Under the pieces are notes generated by a model that saw only the letters and a program-made list of their open reading frames with translations, was not told the origin of the DNA and did no database searches. The position numbers were made by a program, and so were the translations under genes. From positions 744,001 through 808,000 of the forward strand of contig NZ_JAUHHC010000002.1 of the NCBI RefSeq assembly GCF_030410485.1: 64,000 nt of DNA, in the 5' to 3' direction. Shown here in pieces: positions 8,461 to 13,443 of the stretch (the stretch's first letter is position 1; each line of letters opens with the position of its first letter). Source of the DNA: Roseateles violae. GTDB taxonomy: Bacteria > Pseudomonadota > Gammaproteobacteria > Burkholderiales > Burkholderiaceae_C.

Positions 8461-8831
8461 TGGGCGCGCATGAACTGCTGCTGCACCTGCGCGGCGCTGG
8501 CCTGGACCTGGCGGCCGAAGGCGATAGGCTGACCGTTGCGCCGCGCGAGTTGCTGACCGATGCGATGCGCGCCGCGATCAAGATGCACAAACCTGCGTTG
8601 CTAGAAGCACTCAGGCCCGGGGCCGAGGAGGCTGCTGGCTGTGCGGCTGTGGGTGATAGCGTTCTTGACGATCGCATTGTCTGTACTGACTGCCTGCACT
8701 TCAGGCCGAATGGGATGCAGTGTCGAAATCGCTGGGTTGCTGGCGTGCCGCGCGAACTGGGTGCCGACCTGGCAACGAAGCCGCAGCGCTGCCCCGGATT
8801 CCGCGCTGCCGCCGCAAGGCACGCCCACTGA
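8460..8831 (+). CDS. Small island protein with TubC-like N-terminus and four-Cys motif
   Basis: A 123-residue protein. The first 55 residues follow the TubC N-terminal docking-domain pattern (ELLLHLRGAGLDLAAEGDRL, then APRELLTDAMRAAIKMHKPALLEAL). The second half holds a possible zinc site with Cys in VCTDCLHF, MQCRNR and QRCPGF. Genes of this type often close replication operons of integrated elements; the function is unknown. The ATG at 8460 overlaps the stop of the ATPase gene (TGATG), so it is the last gene of the coupled operon. It converges with intI, 20 bases away. Confidence 0.72.
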   Translation: MGAHELLLHLRGAGLDLAAEGDRLTVAPRELLTDAMRAAIKMHKPALLEALRPGAEEAAGCAAVGDSVLDDRIVCTDCLHFRPNGMQCRNRWVAGVPRELGADLATKPQRCPGFRAAAARHAH

Positions 8832-8851
8832 AATCGGTCCAGGCGCCACCG

Positions 8852-9895
8852 CTATGCCGGCAACACATCAAGGGGACTGCGCACAGCCCCGCCACCCATG
8901 CGCAGCACATGCGTGTAAATCATCGTGGTGGCTACATCCGCATGGCCCAGCAGTTCCTGTACGGTGCGGATGTCGCTGCCGCCTTGCAGCAGATGCGTGG
9001 CGAAGCAATGGCGCAGCGTATGCGGCGTGGCAGGCTTGTGAATGTCGGCCAGGCGAATCGCCCGCTTGAAGGCCCGCTGGAACGTCTCGTCGTAGAGGTG
9101 ATGGCGCCGAACGATCCCGCTGCGCGGGTCGGTCGAGTGGTGGTCTTGAGGGAACAGCCAGAACCAGCCCCAACTGGCGCCTGCACGCGGGTACTTGCGC
9201 TCCAGCGCATAGGGCATTTCGACACCGGCGCGGCCGTCTTCAACATCCCGATACCAAACCTGCCGGCCTGCCGCCAGTTGCGCCCGCAGGCCCGGCACCA
9301 GCGATGCCGGCAGCATCACCACCCGGTCCTTGCCGCCCTTGCCCTGTCGTACGTAGATGGCGCGCTGCGCGAAATCAATGTCCTTGACCCGCAGTCCCAA
9401 CGCCTCGGAAATCCGCAGGCCCGTGCCGTACAGCAGCCGGGCCAGCAGTTGATGCTCGCCCGTCATATGCCCCAGGACCGTCGCTACCTCATCGACGTTC
9501 AACACCACCGGCAGGCGGCGCTTTGGTATCGGCCGGCCGATCTCCTGCATCCACGGCAGTTGCTGACCCAGCACCTTGCCATAGAGAAATAGCAGGGCCG
9601 ACAAGGCCTGTCGATGGCTGGACGGCGCCAAACCGCGATCCGCCGCCAGGTGCGTCAAGAACACCTCAACCTCAGGCCCGCCCATCGTCGCCGGATGCTT
9701 CAAGCCATGGAAACGGATGAAGGCGCGGCACCAGTGCAAATACGCCTGCTCGGTGCGCAGGCTGTAATGCATCATGCGGATGCGTTCGCGCAACTGTTCC
9801 AGCAACCTGGAAGCCTTCAGAGGCGGTAAATCGACGATAGGAGCGGGACGGAGCAGGGCGCGTGGTGGCGTGGTGCGGGCAACGGATGGCAACAT
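8852..9895 (-). CDS. intI: Integron integrase IntI
   Basis: A 347-residue tyrosine recombinase that inserts and excises cassettes at attI and attC. The catalytic residues are Arg161 ([10 protein letters not shown]), His292 and Arg295 (HTLRHCF), His318 (LLGHAD) and Tyr327 (TTMIYTHV). The extra patch unique to IntI lies at about 228-250 ([19 protein letters not shown]), which separates it from XerC/D. The reading frame is intact. It runs opposite to the cassettes, as in mobile and chromosomal integrons. The upstream 100 bases hold a sigma-70 promoter overlapped by a LexA box, so expression should be SOS-induced. Subclass cannot be given without a phylogeny. Confidence 0.96.
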   Translation of the reverse strand: MLPSVARTTPPRALLRPAPIVDLPPLKASRLLEQLRERIRMMHYSLRTEQAYLHWCRAFIRFHGLKHPATMGGPEVEVFLTHLAADRGLAPSSHRQALSALLFLYGKVLGQQLPWMQEIGRPIPKRRLPVVLNVDEVATVLGHMTGEHQLLARLLYGTGLRISEALGLRVKDIDFAQRAIYVRQGKGGKDRVVMLPASLVPGLRAQLAAGRQVWYRDVEDGRAGVEMPYALERKYPRAGASWGWFWLFPQDHHSTDPRSGIVRRHHLYDETFQRAFKRAIRLADIHKPATPHTLRHCFATHLLQGGSDIRTVQELLGHADVATTMIYTHVLRMGGGAVRSPLDVLPA

Positions 9896-9969
9896 GATGC
9901 ATGCCTCTCTCGGACGGAGGCCGCGAACACCGTCCGGGCGCTTTGTAACTGGCGCGGCTTTTGACGGAA

Positions 9970-9998
9970 AATTTAGTACTGTATGAACAAACAGTCAA
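9970..9998 (-). promoter_or_regulatory. intI promoter with overlapping LexA box
   Basis: On the minus strand TTGACT (9998-9993) and TAAATT (9975-9970) are spaced by 17 bases. Between and overlapping them is CTGTATGAACAAACAG (9979-9994), a match to the LexA consensus CTGT-N8-ACAG. It lies about 80 bases before the intI ATG. A forward TTGACG (9961-9966) nearby might belong to a cassette promoter, but I see no convincing -10 for it. Confidence 0.85.
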
Positions 9999-10049
9999 AT
10001 GAAATAAAAAGTCAGCGCCATCAAGCACTTGGACCGCGCTCAAGGCAGT

Positions 10050-10110
10050 CTGTTACTGCGCGGGTTGCCGCGATACGCCGCGCCTGCCTGCGGTCTACAA
10101 CACGTTAGGT
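10050..10110 (+). other. attI recombination site (core at 10104-10110)
   Basis: The core GTTAGGT at 10104-10110 marks the junction of the integron platform with cassette 1, with crossover between G10104 and T10105. The left extent of attI (integrase-binding repeats) cannot be fixed by eye, so 10050 is nominal. The stretch 9999-10103 between the intI promoter and this core contains no gene that I can support. Confidence 0.8.
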
Positions 10111-10589
10111 ATCCAAAAAAACGATGGCGCCAGCCCGCATATCTGCTATTGCCCTGGTGGCCGTTCTGGTCCCATCGATCGCCGTCGCTGGTGCGTCGAA
10201 CTGCTGGGTCAAGAAGGTTGCGCTAGAAGGCGACGCCATTCATGTAACCTTTGAGGCGCCGTCAGCGCTGGCCTATTCTGGGACCGCGGTGCTCATTAAC
10301 GCGACGCAAGAAGCTCCGTTTGCCGCGACCTACGCACTTGGCCGAAACCAGCAACTTCAGGTAAAGCGTTTGCCAACCAGCCCGGAGCGCTGTGAGCTTG
10401 AGCCCGTGATCGGCGCGGCATTCAACGGCGTCGCTCGCAATGTCTGGCTGCTCCAGCCCGGAACGTCTGACCTGATCGTCATGGCGACAATAGTCAAAGC
10501 GGAGACGAAATAGCGTATGTCGATACCTAACCAATCATTGCAGAGGACCGGCGCCAGCTACGCTTGCTGGTCCTCTGAATTCATACGTT
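10102..10589 (+). repeat. Direct repeat copy A (cassette 1 unit)
   Basis: This 488-bp segment recurs at 11974-12461. The match begins at ACGTTAGGT and ends just inside the next core site, where A10590 corresponds to G12462. The limits coincide with the cassette boundaries, so the repeat is a whole cassette and not a random duplication. Confidence 0.92.
10124..10513 (+). CDS. Cassette 1: secreted hypothetical protein
   Basis: A 129-residue protein with a typical signal peptide (MAPARISAIALVAVLVPSIAVAGA) and about 105 mature residues with two cysteines (NCWVKK, ERCELEP) that could form a periplasmic disulfide. The mature part reads like a small beta-rich domain (HVTFEAPSALAYSGTAVLINA). No family is recognised. 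It starts 20 bases inside the cassette; the ribosome-binding site is weak (an A-rich run only). The gene is repeated without change as cassette 4. It occupies the first position after attI, the one normally expressed most strongly. Confidence 0.78.
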   Translation: MAPARISAIALVAVLVPSIAVAGASNCWVKKVALEGDAIHVTFEAPSALAYSGTAVLINATQEAPFAATYALGRNQQLQVKRLPTSPERCELEPVIGAAFNGVARNVWLLQPGTSDLIVMATIVKAETK

Positions 10590-10593
10590 AGGC
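10525..10593 (+). repeat. attC of cassette 1 (69 bp)
   Basis: R'' box ACCTAAC (10525-10531) and R' box GTTAGGC (10587-10593). The inner arms CAGAGGACC and GGTCCTCTG are complementary. Identical to the attC of cassette 4 except in the last bases, which come from the next cassette. Confidence 0.95.
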
Positions 10594-10598
10594 TGCAT

Positions 10599-10892
10599 AT
10601 GCGAACTATCCAGAACTTCATTGGACTTTCTCTACTTGCACTCATTGGGTGTAGCAACAGCCAGAGCGTCGAAGTACGCATCCTGCCAAAGTCCTATCAA
10701 GTAGGCTCAATCAAGTCGGAGCTTGCAACGCCTGTAGTGGAAGAAGTCATTCGAGTCAGGGCCAGCAATGTTCTCGTCCTCACCTGCACCAATACACCAC
10801 AAGCCAAAGTGCAGCAGTTCCGCACTGAGCTGCTTGCCAAGGCACAACCCAAGATCGAACTGTCGTTCCTAAAAGACGGGTGCAACGAGTAG
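10599..10892 (+). CDS. Cassette 2: small putative lipoprotein
   Basis: A 97-residue protein. Its first 18 residues form a lipoprotein signal ending in the lipobox-like LALIGC (Cys18), so the mature protein is probably anchored in a membrane by lipid. The remainder (QSVEVRILPK, VVEEVIRVRASNVLVLTC) contains two more cysteines and matches no family that I know. The ATG at 10599 lies 11 bases inside the cassette. After the stop 90 bases of cassette DNA remain before its attC, without a supported gene. Confidence 0.72.
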   Translation: MRTIQNFIGLSLLALIGCSNSQSVEVRILPKSYQVGSIKSELATPVVEEVIRVRASNVLVLTCTNTPQAKVQQFRTELLAKAQPKIELSFLKDGCNE

Positions 10893-10982
10893 CTGACCTC
10901 GTAGCGTGTCGCTTTGCACAAGAGTCAGTTCGCTCGGCCACTTTTGCCAAATGCCTCAATACAAAGTCGTGCAAAAAATGCG

Positions 10983-11051
10983 GCCTAACCCTTCCATCGA
11001 GAGGACGTCGCCCGGCAAGCCGGTCACCGCCTCTCATGTCAAACGTTAGGT
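10983..11051 (+). repeat. attC of cassette 2 (69 bp)
   Basis: R'' box GCCTAAC (10983-10989) and R' box GTTAGGT (11045-11051). The inner arms GAGAGGAC and GCCTCTC are partly complementary. It is of the same subfamily as the attC of cassette 5 (shared CCCTTCCAT, GGCAAGCCGG and CCTCTCATGTCA). Confidence 0.94.
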
Positions 11052-11070
11052 TTACTTCTAAGGGAGTCCG

Positions 11071-11913
11071 ATGAGTTACGTCGCAAAGACATACAACGTG
11101 ATGATCGCCTCGCCGGGAGATGTTGCTTCTGAGCGGGCCATCATTCGGGATGTCGTATACGAATGGAATGCGGTTCACTCGAACGCTCGAAAGATTGTGC
11201 TACTCCCGATCGGCTGGGAGACTCATTCCTCGCCAGAGATGGGCGCATCTGCTCAAGCCATCATCAACAACCAAGTCCTAGATAAATGCGACCTACTTGT
11301 CGGTGTGTTCTGGACCAGGATTGGCACTGCAACAGATGACTATGCGAGCGGCACCGTGGAGGAGATCGAGCGCCATATCGAAACCGGAAAGCCGACCATG
11401 CTGTACTTCTCGAGCCAGCCGGTTGCTATGGACACGGTCGACCTGGATCAGGTTGCGAAGCTGAAAGGTTTCAAGGAATCCTGCCGTAGCCGCGGTCTGT
11501 ATGAAGGTTATGACAGCCATGCGAACTTCAGAACGAAGTTCTACCGGCAGCTCCAATTGAAGCTGAATGAGCACCCCCTTTTTTTGAGTGAACTGAGTAA
11601 GGCCGATGCAACGCCCGTCGAGGAATCGAAGACCAAGATTCCCGCAATGTCTGCTGAGGCGCGAATCTTGCTCAAGGAAGCAAGCTTGGACGACCACGGA
11701 AGCATCTTGTACGTCCGATACATAGGCGGCACCGATATCCAAGTGAACGGAAAGAATGTGATCCCTTCTGGCGAGAGGCGCGAGGTCGCGAAGTGGGAGC
11801 AAGCACTGGGCGAACTTGTCACATTGGATCTCGTTGTCGAGCGCGGCAAAAAGGGAGAGTTTTTCGAACTCACGAACCGTGGCTACCAGATTGCCGAGAT
11901 GATCGCGCTGTAA
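11071..11913 (+). CDS. Cassette 3: DUF4062-like protein
   Basis: A 280-residue cytoplasmic protein. The first 110 residues have the DUF4062 pattern (YNVMIASPGDVASERAIIRD, then LLPIGWETHSSPEMG, VLDKCDLLVGVFWTRIG and GTVEEIERHIETGK), a fold related to TIR and nucleotide-processing domains. The C-terminal 70 residues look like a winged helix (ALGELVTLDLVVE, FFELTNRGYQIAEMI). Proteins of this kind occur in integron cassettes and near defence genes, but no activity is established. A good ribosome-binding site (AAGGGAG) precedes the ATG at 11071. The stop TAA ends 1 base before the R'' box, so gene and attC are tightly packed. Confidence 0.82.
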   Translation: MSYVAKTYNVMIASPGDVASERAIIRDVVYEWNAVHSNARKIVLLPIGWETHSSPEMGASAQAIINNQVLDKCDLLVGVFWTRIGTATDDYASGTVEEIERHIETGKPTMLYFSSQPVAMDTVDLDQVAKLKGFKESCRSRGLYEGYDSHANFRTKFYRQLQLKLNEHPLFLSELSKADATPVEESKTKIPAMSAEARILLKEASLDDHGSILYVRYIGGTDIQVNGKNVIPSGERREVAKWEQALGELVTLDLVVERGKKGEFFELTNRGYQIAEMIAL

Positions 11914-11982
11914 ACCTAACCTCTCATTGCAACCGCCCTGCGCCAGCTGCGCTGGCTGGTCGGCTGAATTCAAACGTTAGGT
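11914..11982 (+). repeat. attC of cassette 3 (69 bp)
   Basis: R'' box ACCTAAC (11914-11920) and R' box GTTAGGT (11976-11982). The centre GCGCCAGCTGCGCTGGC is strongly self-complementary. It resembles the cassette 1/4 attC at its ends (CATTGCA, GCTGAATTCA) but has different arms. Confidence 0.94.
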
Positions 11983-12461
11983 ATCCAAAAAAACGATGGC
12001 GCCAGCCCGCATATCTGCTATTGCCCTGGTGGCCGTTCTGGTCCCATCGATCGCCGTCGCTGGTGCGTCGAACTGCTGGGTCAAGAAGGTTGCGCTAGAA
12101 GGCGACGCCATTCATGTAACCTTTGAGGCGCCGTCAGCGCTGGCCTATTCTGGGACCGCGGTGCTCATTAACGCGACGCAAGAAGCTCCGTTTGCCGCGA
12201 CCTACGCACTTGGCCGAAACCAGCAACTTCAGGTAAAGCGTTTGCCAACCAGCCCGGAGCGCTGTGAGCTTGAGCCCGTGATCGGCGCGGCATTCAACGG
12301 CGTCGCTCGCAATGTCTGGCTGCTCCAGCCCGGAACGTCTGACCTGATCGTCATGGCGACAATAGTCAAAGCGGAGACGAAATAGCGTATGTCGATACCT
12401 AACCAATCATTGCAGAGGACCGGCGCCAGCTACGCTTGCTGGTCCTCTGAATTCATACGTT
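11974..12461 (+). repeat. Direct repeat copy B (cassette 4 unit)
   Basis: Second copy of the 488-bp unit at 10102-10589, separated from the first by cassettes 2 and 3. Confidence 0.92.
11996..12385 (+). CDS. Cassette 4: second copy of the cassette 1 secreted protein
   Basis: This gene encodes the same 129-residue signal-peptide protein as 10124-10513, without a single residue change. The whole cassette (483 bp) is duplicated at an offset of 1872 bases. No further information on function can be drawn from this copy. An identical pair within one five-cassette array points to recent re-insertion of an excised cassette, or to duplication by recombination between like attC sites. Confidence 0.8.
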   Translation: MAPARISAIALVAVLVPSIAVAGASNCWVKKVALEGDAIHVTFEAPSALAYSGTAVLINATQEAPFAATYALGRNQQLQVKRLPTSPERCELEPVIGAAFNGVARNVWLLQPGTSDLIVMATIVKAETK

Positions 12462-12465
12462 GGGC
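12397..12465 (+). repeat. attC of cassette 4 (69 bp)
   Basis: R'' box ACCTAAC (12397-12403) and R' box GTTGGGC (12459-12465). Body identical to the attC of cassette 1. Confidence 0.95.
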
Positions 12466-12471
12466 GTCGCT

Positions 12472-13272
12472 GTGACCCGCCCCAAAGACTTTTTCATTCA
12501 GCTAGAAAATCTTCGGCACGAAGCAGGAGTCGCTGCGCGCTACGTGTACGCCGAGATGGCTATCCAGCACGCTGCCTCGAAGTCGAAGAAGCTTCTGAAT
12601 CGCTTGAATGACACACCTACGTTTTGGATCGCGTGTGGAGCGGCCTTTCAGTCAGCCGCCTATATCGCGCTCGGCCGCATGTTCGACACGACGTCAAGGT
12701 ACAACGTCGAAGAACTGCTGAAGACGCTCGAAGACAACCTGCACCTATTCCAACCTGCTGCGCTCGCCGAGCGCAAACGGAATGGCAAGGCAGAAGATCC
12801 GGACTGGCTCGCCGAGTATCTTGCCGAGGCTTACTACCCAACCTTGGCCGACGTACTCCGAATCCGAAAGAAAGTAGACGGTCATCGAGCCGTCTACGAG
12901 CGGGCTATTAAACCGGTCCGCCATAAGTACCTCGCTCACCGAGAGAAGCAAGAGCGCTCCGAAGTCAGTGCGCTGTACGCAGCAGGCACGGTCAAGGAAA
13001 TCTGGCGGCTAGCAACGTTTCTCTTGCAGCTCCACGATGTTCTTTGGCAACTGCTACACAACGGACGGCGGCCCGTATTCAGGGCCATGCGCTATTCCGT
13101 CAAATCCATCTTTGACTCGTCAGCGCAGGGAAGCCATGCGCATGAATCAATGGTCGGCGAGGTCAAGAAGTTGATGGCGTTATTGGAAACAGCGACGCCC
13201 AACCCTTCCATTGAGAGGACTCGCCCCGGCAAGCCGGGTCGAGCCTCTCATGTCAGACGTTGGGCATCATGA
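12472..13272 (+). CDS. Cassette 5: probable HEPN (AbiU2-like) protein reading through its attC
   Basis: A 266-residue, mostly helical protein. The motif RHKYLAHR near residue 150 fits the Rx(4-6)H signature of HEPN ribonuclease-type domains, and the overall pattern (FWIACGAAFQSAAYIALGRMFD) resembles the AbiU2 HEPN group linked to abortive infection. This assignment rests on motif reading only. The GTG at 12472 is preferred because the TTG at 12460 lies in the recombination core. The last 25 residues (NPSIERTRPGKPGRASH and following) are a translation of the attC, and the stop at 13270-13272 is outside the cassette, so the C-terminus depends on what lies downstream. Confidence 0.68.
   Translation: MTRPKDFFIQLENLRHEAGVAARYVYAEMAIQHAASKSKKLLNRLNDTPTFWIACGAAFQSAAYIALGRMFDTTSRYNVEELLKTLEDNLHLFQPAALAERKRNGKAEDPDWLAEYLAEAYYPTLADVLRIRKKVDGHRAVYERAIKPVRHKYLAHREKQERSEVSALYAAGTVKEIWRLATFLLQLHDVLWQLLHNGRRPVFRAMRYSVKSIFDSSAQGSHAHESMVGEVKKLMALLETATPNPSIERTRPGKPGRASHVRRWAS
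13197..13265 (+). repeat. attC of cassette 5 (69 bp, last in array)
   Basis: R'' box GCCCAAC (13197-13203) and R' box GTTGGGC (13259-13265). Inner arms GAGAGGACTCG and CGAGCCTCTC with a GCCCCGGCAAGCCGGG centre. It overlaps the 3' end of the cassette 5 gene. Confidence 0.94.
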
Positions 13273-13314
13273 CCTACGTCGATCCACGGCAAATATCGGC
13301 TAACGTGACAATAC

Positions 13315-13335
13315 CGGGGGAACGAACGGGGGAAT
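13315..13335. repeat. Right-end copy of the paired integrase-site motif
   Basis: GGGGGAAC (13316-13323) followed after four bases by GGGGGAA (13328-13334), matching the spacing of the pair at 4091-4110 beside the integrase. It marks the right end of the island. Confidence 0.65.
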
Positions 13336-13400
13336 AATTTGCCATCGAAACTGTCGCTGGTAAGCATTCATGCGGCCTGCAGGGCAGGATGTGAACTCCT

Positions 13401-13434
13401 CCGGTCCCCGTCCGCCAGGACCGGGCGCTTTTTT
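13401..13434 (+). terminator. Rho-independent terminator at the right island border
   Basis: Stem CCGGTCC / GGACCGG (13401-13407 and 13418-13424) followed by GCGC and TTTTTT (13429-13434). It reads on the plus strand, so it cannot serve the minus-strand gene ending at 13444. It is placed where a terminator for tRNA-Arg would lie if the island were removed. Confidence 0.7.
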
Positions 13435-13443
13435 CTTGTCCGG

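Larger units (their letters stand above)
8852..13265. mobile_element. Complete integron: intI, attI and five cassettes
   Basis: Minus-strand intI (8852-9895), its LexA-type promoter (9970-9998), the attI core GTTAGGT (10104-10110) and five cassettes: 10105-10587, 10588-11045, 11046-11976, 11977-12459 and 12460-13259. Each cassette is validated because its first six bases are complementary to the R'' box of its own attC: TTAGGT with ACCTAAC, TTAGGC with GCCTAAC, TTGGGC with GCCCAAC. The integron sits inside the tRNA-Arg island and the last attC ends only about 50 bases before the island's right-end motifs. Confidence 0.95.
3963..13406. mobile_element. tRNA-Arg-associated genomic island carrying an integron
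   Basis: The left edge is the 3' end of tRNA-Arg and the first island gene is a P4-type integrase. The right edge is set near 13.4 kb, because GGGGGAAC-type motifs like those beside the integrase recur at 13316-13335 and a resident convergent gene starts its 3' end at 13444. Only a 9-bp match to the tRNA end (CCTCCGGTC, 13398-13406) supports the exact right end, so that coordinate is tentative. Contents are the integrase, a repeat region, an AlpA/CHC2/RepA-type operon, and an integron with five cassettes. No conjugation, mobilisation or phage structural genes are seen. Much of the island, especially the cassettes, is visibly less GC-rich than the flanks. Confidence 0.8.

Noticed and set aside
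9961-9987. Forward TTGACG with TATGAA as the cassette promoter
   Set aside because: The spacing is only 15 bases and the -10 is weak; a cassette promoter must exist but I cannot place it.
10262-10534. 90-residue minus-strand frame in cassettes 1 and 4
   Set aside because: Its duplication follows only from the cassette duplication; the plus-strand frame has a proper signal peptide.
10880-11074. Small frame at the end of cassette 2
   Set aside because: It runs through attC2 into the next cassette and has no ribosome-binding site.
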